Source of the DNA: an uncultured Clostridia bacterium
GTDB lineage: Bacteria; Bacillota; Clostridia; TANB77; CAG-508
NCBI GenBank assembly: GCA_944393325.1
Contig: CALXZU010000014.1
Span: 1 to 34,510, forward strand
Direction of reading: 5' to 3'
DNA: 34,510 bases
Part shown: positions 7,261-15,298 of the stretch, in pieces
Layout: each line of letters opens with the position of its first letter
Numbering within the stretch: position 1 is the stretch's first letter
Notes under the pieces: model-generated
The model's input: the letters and a program-made list of their open reading frames with translations, nothing else
The model's database searches: none
What the model was told of the DNA's origin: nothing
Position numbers and translations under genes: made by a program

Positions 7261-8586
7261 TTATGCAGTTTCTTGGTTATTTTTTTCAGGCTCTTGTCTT
7301 TTCTTCTTCACAAATGCTTTTTTCATTTCCTTTGGTTCGCCTTCTATAACTTTTGGCCCTTCTACACCTAAAACAGTTTCCTTTGTTATAATACATTTTT
7401 GAATATTAGGTTTAGAAGGTATATCATACATAATATCTCTCATTATTTCTTCTATAATAGAGCGTAAACCTCTTGCTCCAGTCTTTCTTTCAATAGCTTT
7501 ATCAACAATTGCTTCTAATGCTTCTCTTTCAAATACAAGTTCTACTCCATCTATTTCAAATAATTTTTGATATTGTTTTACCAAAGAATTTTTAGGTTCT
7601 TGTAATATTTTAATTAAAGTTTCCTTATCTAAATCTCTTAGAGTTGCAACTATTGGTAATCTTCCAATAAATTCTGGTATTAAACCAAATTTTAGTAAAT
7701 CTTGTGGTAATAATTCTCTAAACACTTCATATTTATCTTCATCTTTTTTAACTTTAACTTTTTTACCAAAACCAATTTCTTTTTCTCCAGTTCTTTCTTT
7801 AATTATATTTTCTAATCCTTCAAAAGCTCCTCCACATATAATTAATATATTTTCTGTGTTTATTTGTATTAATTCTTGGTTAGGATGTTTCCTTCCTCCT
7901 TGTGGTGGAACAGAAGCAACTGTTCCTTCTATTATTTTAAGTAATGCTTGTTGTACACCTTCACCACTTACATCTCTTGTTATAGAAACATTTTCTGATT
8001 TCCTTGCAATTTTATCAATTTCATCAATATATATAATTCCTTTTTCTGCTCTTTCTACATCTCCTTCTGCTGCTTGAATTAACTTTAAAAGAATATTTTC
8101 AACATCTTCACCAACATATCCTGCTTCTGTTAAAGTTGTTGCATCTGCTATTGCAAATGGTACTTTTAATATTCTTGCTAAAGTTCTTGCAAGTAGAGTC
8201 TTTCCACAACCTGTTGGACCAAGTAATAAAATATTAGATTTTTGTATTTCTACATCATCATCTTTTTTTGCATTTTCTTCATGTGCAATTCTTTTATAAT
8301 GATTATATACAGCAACTGATAAAGTTCTTTTAGCTTCATCTTGACCTATTACATAATCATCTAATATATTTTTTATTTCTTTTGGTGTAGGTAAATTTTT
8401 TATTTCATTTAATGTATATCCTGCAATTTCATCATCATATAGTTCTGCTTCTATTATACTATTACATAATTCTACACATTCATCGCAAATATATACACCT
8501 GGACCCGCAACTATTTTTCTAACGTTTTCTTGCGCTTTTCCACAAAATGAACATCTTACACTTCTTGGTTTATCATTTTTTGCCAT
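7261..8586 (-). CDS. clpX: ClpX, ATPase subunit of ClpXP protease
   Basis: AAA+ unfoldase that recognises substrates and threads them into ClpP. The N-terminal zinc-binding domain has C12, C15, C34 and C37. It is followed by Walker A G-P-T-G-C-G-K-T, the pore loop G-Y-V-G-E-D-V, Walker [10 protein letters not shown], the R-K-H loop and an I-G-F loop that docks to ClpP. At 441 residues it is slightly longer than usual because of a charged Lys/Glu/Gln tail. It follows clpP by 30 nt and has AGGAGAG before the ATG, so it is the second gene of a clpP-clpX operon. Confidence 0.98.
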   Translation of the reverse strand: MAKNDKPRSVRCSFCGKAQENVRKIVAGPGVYICDECVELCNSIIEAELYDDEIAGYTLNEIKNLPTPKEIKNILDDYVIGQDEAKRTLSVAVYNHYKRIAHEENAKKDDDVEIQKSNILLLGPTGCGKTLLARTLARILKVPFAIADATTLTEAGYVGEDVENILLKLIQAAEGDVERAEKGIIYIDEIDKIARKSENVSITRDVSGEGVQQALLKIIEGTVASVPPQGGRKHPNQELIQINTENILIICGGAFEGLENIIKERTGEKEIGFGKKVKVKKDEDKYEVFRELLPQDLLKFGLIPEFIGRLPIVATLRDLDKETLIKILQEPKNSLVKQYQKLFEIDGVELVFEREALEAIVDKAIERKTGARGLRSIIEEIMRDIMYDIPSKPNIQKCIITKETVLGVEGPKVIEGEPKEMKKAFVKKKRQEPEKNNQETA

Positions 8587-8616
8587 AAATCTCTCCTCTT
8601 AATTCTAAATTTTTAT

Positions 8617-9222
8617 TTATTTTCTTTTGTCCATAATTCCATCTATTAATCCGTATTTTAACGCTTCTTCTGCTGTCATATAATTATCTCTTTCTGTGTC
8701 TTTTTGTATTTGTTCTACTGTTTGACCTGTTCTTTCACTTAAAAATTTATTCAATTTTTCTCTTGTTTTCACTAAATGGTCTGCATGTATTTTAATTTCT
8801 GTAGCTTGACCAGACAATCCTCCGCCACCGATTAATGGTTGGTGAATTAATATCTCAGCATTAGGTGTTGCAAATCTTTTTCCTTTTTCTCCTGCTGCCA
8901 ATAATGCTGCCCCCATACTTGCCGCCATACCAATACAAATTGTTGATACTGGACATGTTATATAATTCATTGTATCAATTATTCCCATTCCATCTGTAAT
9001 AGAACCACCTGGTGAATTAATATATAAACTAATTTCTTTTTCAGGATCTTCTGATTCTAAGAATAATAATTGTGCAATTACTAAACTTGATGTTGTGGGA
9101 TTTACATCCTCTCCTAAAAATATAATTCTATCTTTTAGAAGTCTTGAGAAAATATCGTATGATCTTTCTCCTTTGCTTGTTTGCTCAATAACATAAGGTA
9201 CTAAACTATTTTTTTCTAACAT
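8617..9222 (-). CDS. clpP: ClpP protease proteolytic subunit
   Basis: Serine protease that forms the ClpP tetradecamer. This 201-residue protein has catalytic S102 in G-M-A-A-S-M-G-A, H127 in I-L-I-H-Q-P and D179 in T-E-R-D-N. The glycine-rich G-G-G-G-L-S-G handle region is present. The ATG at 9222 has AAAGGAGGAAAA upstream. The leader contains a palindromic repeat (9240-9282) also found upstream of rsgA. No CtsR-type operator was recognised. It is co-oriented and probably co-transcribed with clpX. Confidence 0.98.
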   Translation of the reverse strand: MLEKNSLVPYVIEQTSKGERSYDIFSRLLKDRIIFLGEDVNPTTSSLVIAQLLFLESEDPEKEISLYINSPGGSITDGMGIIDTMNYITCPVSTICIGMAASMGAALLAAGEKGKRFATPNAEILIHQPLIGGGGLSGQATEIKIHADHLVKTREKLNKFLSERTGQTVEQIQKDTERDNYMTAEEALKYGLIDGIMDKRK

Positions 9223-9239
9223 ATTTTTTCCTCCTTTTG

Positions 9240-9282
9240 AGATGTTTCCTTTTGCTCGTTTTCGAGCAATTGAGATACATCC
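9240..9282 (-). repeat. palindromic dispersed repeat, copy 1 (clpP leader)
   Basis: Minus strand: GATGTATCTCAATTGCTCG, loop AAAA, CGAGCAAAAGGAAACATC. The perfect inner stem TGCTCG/CGAGCA is flanked by an internal loop and an outer stem GATGT/ACATC. Copy 2 lies upstream of rsgA, in the same orientation relative to the gene, with changed but still pairing bases. Confidence 0.8.
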
Positions 9283-9326
9283 TAAACTTCTTTATTTATA
9301 TTATAAATATTTAATTATTACAAAAA

Positions 9327-9365
9327 AGCTGGGATTAAAATTTTACTAATAATTAATCCCCAGCT
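9327..9365 (-). terminator. terminator after tig
   Basis: Long stem AGCTGGGGATTAA/TTAATCCCAGCT (one bulge) with a 14-nt loop, then TTTTTTG on the minus strand. It separates tig from clpP. Confidence 0.85.
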
Positions 9366-9370
9366 ACATT

Positions 9371-10660
9371 TTATTTTTTAATTTTTGCGTTTTTTATTAA
9401 GAAATCTATTGCTTTTTCTGATTCTATTCCTTCTTTTATATAATTTCTTACATTTTCATTTTTTAAGAATTCTTCGTCATTTTCTTTTCCATAATTTTTA
9501 GCCATTTCTTTCATTTTATCTTCTACTTCTTTTTCTGTTGCTTCTATTTTTTCTGCTTTAATTACTGCTTCTATTGCTAATCTTGATTTTATGCCTTCTG
9601 TTGCTTGAGGTTCATATTCTTTTCTTAAATCTTCTTTTGTTTTTTGTACCATTTTTAAATATTGGTCTAATTTAATTCCTTGATATGCTAAACGGTTTTC
9701 GATATCTTTTATCATTCTATCTACTTCTGTTTCTATCATTCCTGATGGTATATCTACTTTTACATTTTCACAAAGAGCTTTTACTACAGCTTCTTCTGTT
9801 TCATATTTTTCTTTATCTTTGTTTTGTTTTTCTTTTTTTGTTTTTATATCATCTTTCAATTCTTGTAATGTATCAAATTCACTTACATCTTTTGCAAATT
9901 CGTCGTCTAATTTTGGTAATTCTTTTTTCTTTATTTCATGTAATTTTATTTTAAATGTTGCTTCTTTTCCAGCTAAATTTTTTTCAAAATATTCTTCTGG
10001 AAATGTAACTTTTATATCTTTTTCTTCATCTATTTTCATTCCAACTATTTGTTCTTCAAATCCTGGAATAAAAGTATTGCTTCCTAATTCTAAATCATAA
10101 TCTTCAGCTTTTCCATTATCAAAAGCTTTTCCATCTACAAAACCTTCGAAATCAATATTTACTGTATCTCCATTTTCTGCAGGTCTATCTTCTATTGATA
10201 TTAGTCTACTATTATGTTCTTGCATATGTTCTAATTCATGGTTTATATCATCTTCTGATACATTATACTCAATTTTTGGTATTTCTATACCTTTATATTT
10301 TCCAAGTTCTGCTTCTGGTTTTGTTTGCATTACTGCTGTAAATATTAAATCTTTTCCTTTTTCCATTTGTTTAATATCAACTTCTGGTCTTGATACTATA
10401 TCTACTTTATTTTCAGCTACTGCTTCTTCTAATGCCTCTCCTGCAATTTCATTAAATGCATCTTCATAGAAAATTTCTGTTCCATAGTATTTTTCTACTA
10501 TTTGCATTGGTGCTTTTCCTTTTCTAAATCCTGGTATGTTAAAATATTTAGCACTTTTGAAATATACTTTCTTTATTGCATCTTCAAATTTTTCTGCTTC
10601 TATTGTTATTTCAAATTTTACTTCATTTGCATTTTCTGTTTTCTCTAATTTACACTTCAT
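9371..10660 (-). CDS. tig: trigger factor
   Basis: Ribosome-associated chaperone and peptidyl-prolyl isomerase. The N-terminal ribosome-binding domain carries the signature G-F-R-K-G-K-A-P (near 45). The central FKBP-type domain shows G-D-T-V-N-I-D-F-E-G-F-V-D-G and F-I-P-G-F-E-E-Q-I-V-G-M, and a Lys/Glu-rich helical C-terminal domain follows. The start chosen is ATG 10660 (M-K-C-K-L-E-K), 9 nt after AAAGGA; the TTG at 10669 is too close to that site. This gives 429 residues, typical for the family. It lies upstream of clpP-clpX as in many Firmicutes but has its own terminator. Confidence 0.97.
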   Translation of the reverse strand: MKCKLEKTENANEVKFEITIEAEKFEDAIKKVYFKSAKYFNIPGFRKGKAPMQIVEKYYGTEIFYEDAFNEIAGEALEEAVAENKVDIVSRPEVDIKQMEKGKDLIFTAVMQTKPEAELGKYKGIEIPKIEYNVSEDDINHELEHMQEHNSRLISIEDRPAENGDTVNIDFEGFVDGKAFDNGKAEDYDLELGSNTFIPGFEEQIVGMKIDEEKDIKVTFPEEYFEKNLAGKEATFKIKLHEIKKKELPKLDDEFAKDVSEFDTLQELKDDIKTKKEKQNKDKEKYETEEAVVKALCENVKVDIPSGMIETEVDRMIKDIENRLAYQGIKLDQYLKMVQKTKEDLRKEYEPQATEGIKSRLAIEAVIKAEKIEATEKEVEDKMKEMAKNYGKENDEEFLKNENVRNYIKEGIESEKAIDFLIKNAKIKK

Positions 10661-10830
10661 TTTATTCAATCCTTTCCTTTTTTCCTATAGCTTATTTATT
10701 ATACCACATTTTTCTTAATTTGCAAGGAATTTTTTATAATTTTTCCAAAAAATACTTGTTTTTTTATTTTTTTTATGATAAACTTATTTATAGTCAGTTT
10801 ATTAATGAATTTTAGGAGGTGCAATAGATA

Positions 10831-11028
10831 ATGGCAAAATGTGCAATTTGTGATAAACAACCTAGCCATGGAAAACAACTTAGTATTACTCGTTCTCATA
10901 TAAGTAAAAGATCACCACGTACTTGGAAACCAAATCTTAGAACTGTTAAGGCTGAAATAAATGGTGAAGTTAAAAAAATACATGTATGTGCTAAGTGTTT
11001 AAAAAACGGAAAAGTAAAAAGAGCTTAA
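10831..11028 (+). CDS. rpmB: ribosomal protein bL28
   Basis: Large-subunit protein L28 of 65 residues, with the zinc-binding form's two cysteine pairs (C-A-I-C near the N-terminus and C-A-K-C near the C-terminus) and the conserved S-K-R-S-P-R-T-W-K-P-N-L core. Strong ribosome site AGGAGGTG. It is encoded alone and divergent from tig. A terminator overlaps its stop. In Bacillus rpmB also neighbours spoVM, as it does here. Confidence 0.97.
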   Translation: MAKCAICDKQPSHGKQLSITRSHISKRSPRTWKPNLRTVKAEINGEVKKIHVCAKCLKNGKVKRA

Positions 11029-11041
11029 GTGCTCTTTTTTT
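11018..11041 (+). terminator. terminator of rpmB
   Basis: AAGAGC/GCTCTT stem over the stop codon, 6-nt loop, then a run of T. Confidence 0.8.
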
Positions 11042-11043
11042 GT

Positions 11044-11118
11044 TTAATCTTTTATTCTAAATATAAATTTAACAAAACCTCTTAAAAACTTAGGTACTTT
11101 TTTTACTACAATAGTCAT
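11044..11118 (-). CDS. spoVM: SpoVM, small spore morphogenetic protein
   Basis: This 24-residue amphipathic peptide begins M-T-I-V-V-K-K-V-P-K-F-L-R-G-F-V and ends R-I-K-D. The K-V/L-P-K-F-L-x-G-x-V core and basic C-terminus match SpoVM. SpoVM recognises the positive curvature of the forespore membrane and anchors the coat ATPase SpoIVA. Ribosome site GGAGGG lies 6 nt before the ATG. It follows a 49-residue membrane protein gene by 19 nt, and the pair likely shares the candidate sigma-E promoter at 11330-11359. Its location between rpmB and the rpe-rsgA-prkC-prpC group matches the Bacillus gene order, which strengthens the call. Confidence 0.9.
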   Translation of the reverse strand: MTIVVKKVPKFLRGFVKFIFRIKD

Positions 11119-11137
11119 ATGTATCCCTCCTTCTTTC

Positions 11138-11287
11138 TTAACAAGCAAGCCACATCAATCCTACACAAACAATAGTTAATCCTATTATAAACAACCATCC
11201 ACTTACTGGGAGCAATAAAACAAGTAATATTCCTAGACCTAATCCTATTAAACATACAGCTAACGTCTTTTTTAGAAAACATTTCAT
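11138..11287 (-). CDS. 49-residue membrane protein upstream of spoVM
   Basis: It starts M-K-C-F-L-K-K, then two hydrophobic helices (about residues 8-28 and 30-47) split by a L-P-V-S-G-W turn, and ends W-L-A-C. Strong ribosome site GGGGAGG. Short hydrophobic proteins of this type occur near clostridial sporulation genes but I cannot name the family. The tight spacing to spoVM suggests co-expression during sporulation. Confidence 0.75.
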   Translation of the reverse strand: MKCFLKKTLAVCLIGLGLGILLVLLLPVSGWLFIIGLTIVCVGLMWLAC

Positions 11288-11329
11288 TTCTATTCCTCCC
11301 CTTTTTTCTATATCTTATGAAGAAATTTT

Positions 11330-11359
11330 TTTATATGTTACTAATTTTCATTATTTGAC
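11330..11359 (-). promoter_or_regulatory. candidate sigma-E promoter for the small membrane gene and spoVM
   Basis: Minus strand GTCAAATA, 14-nt spacer, CATATAAA, resembling the sigma-E consensus (-35 GTCATATT, -10 CATACAAT). It lies about 43 nt upstream of the ATG at 11287. In Bacillus spoVM is sigma-E dependent, so the context fits. The match is imperfect. Confidence 0.45.
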
Positions 11360-11463
11360 GAATTATGTTTTTTCTTGTAAAATAAACTAAATTATAAGAA
11401 AAGTTAAAAAATTATAAAATAATAATTAATAAATAGTAAGAAATTTAGAAAAAGGTGATTAAT

Positions 11464-12096
11464 TTGAAAAAATCAGATGCAATAAAAATTGTAGAATTAT
11501 TAAAAAAAGCATATCCAGAAGCTAGCTGTAGTTTAGATTTTGAAACTCCAATGCAAGCTGTTGTTGCCGTTATTCTTTCTGCTCAATGTACAGACGAAAG
11601 AGTAAATAAAACAACTCCTGCTCTTTTTGAAATTTGTAAAACTCCTCAAGATTTTGCAAATATAGATATATGTGATTTAGAAAAACTTATTCATCCATGC
11701 GGTTTTTATAAAAATAAAGCTAAAAATATTAAACTTTGTAGCAAACAAGTTATTGAAAACTTTAATGGTGAAGTACCTAATAATATGAAGGATTTAATGT
11801 CTCTTGCAGGTGTAGGAAGAAAAACTGCAAATGTCGTTATGCTTGAAGTCTTTGGAATTGCCCAAGGTATTGCCGTTGATACTCATGCAAAAAGAATTTC
11901 TAATCTTATGGGACTGTCTAAAGAAAAAGATCCTGAAAAAATTGAACAAGATCTTATTAAGTTCTTCCCTAAAGACACTCTAAAAGACATTAATCACCTT
12001 TTGGTTTTTCACGGTAGAAATACCTGTATTGCAAGAAAACCTAAGTGTGAAATATGCCCTGTAAATAGTTTTTGTAAATTTTATAAAAACCTTTAA
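11464..12096 (+). CDS. nth: endonuclease III
   Basis: DNA glycosylase/AP lyase that removes oxidised pyrimidines in base excision repair. It has a helix-hairpin-helix L-A-G-V-G-R-K-T-A-N-V-V with the catalytic lysine, the catalytic aspartate in V-D-T-H-A-K-R-I, and a C-terminal 4Fe-4S loop with C-I-A-R-K-P-K-C-E-I-C-P-V-N-S-F-C. The start chosen is TTG 11464, preceded by AAAGGTGAT, the same start arrangement as the gene at 2130. The protein is 210 residues, the usual size. It is encoded alone on the plus strand. Confidence 0.97.
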   Translation: MKKSDAIKIVELLKKAYPEASCSLDFETPMQAVVAVILSAQCTDERVNKTTPALFEICKTPQDFANIDICDLEKLIHPCGFYKNKAKNIKLCSKQVIENFNGEVPNNMKDLMSLAGVGRKTANVVMLEVFGIAQGIAVDTHAKRISNLMGLSKEKDPEKIEQDLIKFFPKDTLKDINHLLVFHGRNTCIARKPKCEICPVNSFCKFYKNL

Positions 12097-12110
12097 TTTC
12101 TCATTTTCCA

Positions 12111-12139
12111 TTGACAAAATAGCTATAAAGTTATATATT
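12111..12139 (+). promoter_or_regulatory. sigma-A type promoter of the gene at 12178
   Basis: TTGACA (12111-12116), 17-nt spacer, TATATT (12134-12139), about 39 nt before the start codon. Confidence 0.7.
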
Positions 12140-12177
12140 TTTAGAAGATTAATATAATAAATTTAGGAGGGGTTTTA

Positions 12178-13416
12178 ATGTTAAAAAGCAAATTAAAAAT
12201 AATTGCATTAATAATGTTGATTATTTTAAGTCTAATTGTACCACAAGTAAATGCAGAAGATAACGAAGCAGAATGTCAAACAACAAATACAACTGAAGGA
12301 GAAGCAACTGCAATTTCAGCAGAACAAGGCACAAGTTCAATTAATACTCAAAATTACAAAGAAGGAGACGTATATTTAACAGGAGATGAAATCACAATAG
12401 ATTATATTGTAGATGGAAACTTATTTGTAATGGCAAATAAAGTAACAATAAATTCTCAAATAGGTGGAGACGCATTTATAATAGCAAATGATTTAGTTGT
12501 AGGAGAAAATGGATACATCTTTAGTAATTTATTTGCATTAGCACCAAATATTACAATTGGTGGTGTTGTATATGATTTATATGCATATTCAAATAATATT
12601 CAAGTAAATAATTATATTTTCCGTGATGCAAGAGCAATAGCAAATAACTTTACACTTGCCGGAACAATAGGAAGAAATGCATATCTAAATGTTGATAATA
12701 TAGAAGTTATTTCAAACAAAGATGATCAAAATAATGTTACATCACAAGGTTCTATAAAAGGTGATTTGAATTATAGTTCAAAACAAGAATTAGAAATACA
12801 AGATGGAATAGTTTCAGGAGATGTTAATTTTACACAACTAAAAACTTCATCACCATCTATACAAACATATTTACTTTCAATAGGTAGATTTTTAGTAACA
12901 TTATTAATAATTTGGCTTTTATGTTTATGGCTTGCACCTAAATTCTTAGAACGCACTAACTTAGTACTTACTAAAAAATTGCCATCAACAATAGCTTTAG
13001 GAATATTAACACCAATCGCACTTGTAATAGCATTTGTAATATTATTACTATTAAATATAACATCATCTGTTTCATTACTTGGCTTAGCATTATTATTTGT
13101 AGCATGCGCAATAAGTTCTTCTATCTTTGTAATAGCTGTAAATAATATAATATGTAATAAATTAAAAGTAGAAAAAACAATCGGAAAATTGGGAATTTTA
13201 ATAATAACAGCTGCTGTATTATGGTTAATAGCATTAATACCATTTGTAGGAAGAATTATAAGCACAATTGCTGCAATACTTGGACTTGGAATTCTAATAA
13301 ATGCAATATTGCCACATAATAGAAATATTTTAGAAACAGACCAAAAAGCTGAAAAGAAAAACGAAAACAAAAAAGAAAACAAAAATAAAGATAAAAAAGA
13401 TAAAGAAACTAAATAA
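12178..13416 (+). CDS. secreted/membrane protein with polymer-forming-like repeats
   Basis: This 412-residue protein has a cleavable-looking signal peptide (K-S-K-L-K-I-I-A-L-I-M-L ... V-N-A, cut near residue 26) and an Asn/Thr/Glu-rich spacer. A repeated beta-strand region follows from about 55 to 210 (V-Y-L-T-G-D-E-I-T-I, V-D-G-N-L-F-V-M-A-N-K-V-T-I, I-G-G-D-A-F-I-I-A-N-D-L-V-V), which resembles bactofilin-like polymer-forming domains. Four hydrophobic helices occupy about 230-385, and the tail is extremely Lys/Asn-rich. It is probably a membrane protein with an extracytoplasmic beta-helix. Function is unknown. AGGAGGGG precedes the ATG. It is a single-gene unit. Confidence 0.7.
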   Translation: MLKSKLKIIALIMLIILSLIVPQVNAEDNEAECQTTNTTEGEATAISAEQGTSSINTQNYKEGDVYLTGDEITIDYIVDGNLFVMANKVTINSQIGGDAFIIANDLVVGENGYIFSNLFALAPNITIGGVVYDLYAYSNNIQVNNYIFRDARAIANNFTLAGTIGRNAYLNVDNIEVISNKDDQNNVTSQGSIKGDLNYSSKQELEIQDGIVSGDVNFTQLKTSSPSIQTYLLSIGRFLVTLLIIWLLCLWLAPKFLERTNLVLTKKLPSTIALGILTPIALVIAFVILLLLNITSSVSLLGLALLFVACAISSSIFVIAVNNIICNKLKVEKTIGKLGILIITAAVLWLIALIPFVGRIISTIAAILGLGILINAILPHNRNILETDQKAEKKNENKKENKNKDKKDKETK

Positions 13417-13443
13417 TAGATAAAAAAATAATGAAAATAAAAA

Positions 13444-13480
13444 AGAAAAACTTTTAAAATATAATGTTAAAAGTTTTTCT
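13444..13480 (+). terminator. bidirectional terminator between the 12178 gene and rpe
   Basis: Perfect 14-bp stem AGAAAAACTTTTAA/TTAAAAGTTTTTCT with a 9-nt loop, A- and T-rich on both sides, placed between two converging genes. Confidence 0.85.
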
Positions 13481-13491
13481 TATTTTATTTA

Positions 13492-14169
13492 CTATTTCCT
13501 AAGTTCATCAATAATAACTTTATAATCTTTAGCCATTAAAACAGCTGTACCAGAAACCAAAATATTTGCACCTGACTTTTTAACATCTTTTGCTGTTACT
13601 AAATTAATTCCTCCATCAACCTCTATATCTATATCAATATCATTTTTATCAATATAAGTTTTTAAATTTTCTATCTTTTTTAAAGTACTAGTAATTAGTT
13701 CTTGCCCACCTTTTCCTGGCTCTACTGTCATTATTAAACACATATGAATATAAGGCAAAAATTCATAAATATCTTCTAAATTAGTATTAGGCTTTATTGC
13801 AAGACCTACCTTACAATTATTATCTTTAATATATCTTATCATATCTAAAATATCTTTTCTATTTTTTTCTTTATCTTCATTATCAAAACTCTCAAAATGA
13901 AATGTAATAATATTAGGCTCTAAAGATAAAAAGTCATCAACTGCACTTTGTACATCCTCTACCATTAAATGAACATCTAAAGGTAAATTAGAAATCCTTT
14001 TTATGTATGAACTATAATTTAACATCTTAGCATAAGTATTTTTAGTAACAAATTTACCGTCCATTACATCTATATGGAAATAATCAGTTTTTGCAATTTC
14101 TAAATTCATAATAGTTTTACTAATATCTTTTTCATCCATAGTAAGAATTGACGTTGATACTTCTACCAT
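13492..14169 (-). CDS. rpe: ribulose-phosphate 3-epimerase
   Basis: TIM-barrel enzyme of the pentose phosphate pathway that interconverts ribulose 5-phosphate and xylulose 5-phosphate. Visible motifs are H-I-D-V-M-D-G-K-F-V, L-D-V-H-L-M-V-E, the variant catalytic loop T-V-E-P-G-K-G-G-Q, and V-D-G-G-I-N with V-S-G-T-A-V. The protein is 225 residues, normal in length. It begins inside the end of rsgA (7-nt overlap), so it is translationally coupled, as in the rsgA-rpe order of Bacillus. Confidence 0.96.
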   Translation of the reverse strand: MVEVSTSILTMDEKDISKTIMNLEIAKTDYFHIDVMDGKFVTKNTYAKMLNYSSYIKRISNLPLDVHLMVEDVQSAVDDFLSLEPNIITFHFESFDNEDKEKNRKDILDMIRYIKDNNCKVGLAIKPNTNLEDIYEFLPYIHMCLIMTVEPGKGGQELITSTLKKIENLKTYIDKNDIDIDIEVDGGINLVTAKDVKKSGANILVSGTAVLMAKDYKVIIDELRK

Positions 14170-15074
14170 TTCTTTCTCTCCTCCTTCTTTTTTAATTCAT
14201 CATAAATTTTACAAAATCTATCATATCTTTCTTGTTCTATTTTTCCTTCTTTAATAGCATTCTTAATACCACAATTTTCTTCTTTAATATGTGTACATCC
14301 TACAAACTCACAATTTTTAATATAATCCTTAAAATCTTTAAAATAAAAAGCTAAATCTTTGCTTTCAATTTCTGAAATATCAAAAGTAGAAAAACCTGGA
14401 GTATCAGCAATATATGTATTTTCATCTATTTCATATAATCTAGTATATGTAGTAGTGTTTTTGCCTCTTCTACTCTTTTTACTAATTTCTCCTTCTAAAG
14501 TAACATCCTTATTAAAAATAGCATTAATTAATGTAGACTTACCAACGCCAGAATTACCAGAAAAAGCATTTACATTTCCTTTTAGTTCATTTAATAATTC
14601 TCTTGTACCTTTTTTTCCCTTAGCTTCTGTTTCTAATACTTTATATCCAATATTTTCATAAACTCTTTTTATTTCTTTAAAACTTTTTTCCCTATCTAAA
14701 TCTATCTTATTTAGAACAATTAAAGGTTCTATTCCTAAAAACTCTACAAAAGCAAGCTGTTTATCAAGCATAAGCAAATCAGGTTTTGGATGTTTACTAG
14801 ATATTACTAAAACAATTTTACTAATATTTGCTAACTTTGGTCTTTTTATATATACTTTTCGATCTAAAATATTATTTATAATAACTCTATCTTTTTCCTT
14901 ATCTTCTTTAACAACATCACACTCCACAAAATCGCCCACAACAGGGACTAAGTCTTCTTTTTTAAACTTTCCTCTTGCATTTGCCTCAAAAATTTTTCCT
15001 TCAAACTCACAATTTTTATCTATGATTTTCACTTTATACAAATTAGAAATATTTTCAACAATAATACCTCTCAT
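14163..15074 (-). CDS. rsgA: RsgA (YloQ), ribosome small-subunit GTPase
   Basis: Circularly permuted GTPase for late 30S maturation. An N-terminal OB-fold (V-P-V-V-G-D-F-V-E-C-D-V) is followed by G4 N-K-I-D, G1 G-N-S-G-V-G-K-S and G3 D-T-P-G-F. A C-terminal zinc finger carries C-E-F-V-G-C-T-H and E-E-N-C-G. The start chosen is ATG 15074 (M-R-G-I-I-V) directly after GGAGGTG; an upstream in-frame ATG at 15125 only translates the palindromic repeat in the leader. The protein is 303 residues. It is the first gene of the rsgA-rpe unit. Confidence 0.96.
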   Translation of the reverse strand: MRGIIVENISNLYKVKIIDKNCEFEGKIFEANARGKFKKEDLVPVVGDFVECDVVKEDKEKDRVIINNILDRKVYIKRPKLANISKIVLVISSKHPKPDLLMLDKQLAFVEFLGIEPLIVLNKIDLDREKSFKEIKRVYENIGYKVLETEAKGKKGTRELLNELKGNVNAFSGNSGVGKSTLINAIFNKDVTLEGEISKKSRRGKNTTTYTRLYEIDENTYIADTPGFSTFDISEIESKDLAFYFKDFKDYIKNCEFVGCTHIKEENCGIKNAIKEGKIEQERYDRFCKIYDELKKKEERKKW

Positions 15075-15084
15075 AAACACCTCC

Positions 15085-15127
15085 GGGGACGTTTCCTTTT
15101 GCTCGAAAACGAGCAGTTGGGACACAT
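15085..15127 (-). repeat. palindromic dispersed repeat, copy 2 (rsgA leader)
   Basis: Minus strand: GATGTGTCCCAACTGCTCG, loop TTTT, CGAGCAAAAGGAAACGTC, ending about 10 nt before the rsgA start and next to its ribosome site. Relative to copy 1 the tetraloop is TTTT in place of AAAA and the outer pairs have changed by transitions that keep pairing. Confidence 0.8.
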
Positions 15128-15220
15128 CTTGTTTATATTATATAAGAAAATTTTAAAATTAGCAATCAGATTTTATATATTTTTTTATTCTTTAAAGTAG
15201 TATTATATCACATAATTAAA

Positions 15221-15248
15221 AATACTAGAAATAGCACTTCCTAGTATT
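15221..15248 (-). terminator. terminator after prkC
   Basis: 8-bp stem AATACTAG/CTAGTATT with a 12-nt loop, followed on the minus strand by TTTAATTATG. It separates prpC-prkC from rsgA-rpe. Confidence 0.75.
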
Positions 15249-15298
15249 TTTATCTTCCTTTTATATTAATATATATTCTATTTTATTAATAATATCTC

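Noticed and set aside
15075..15125. 17-residue N-terminal extension of RsgA
   Set aside because: It is translated from the palindromic repeat, and the strong GGAGGTG site fits the ATG at 15074.
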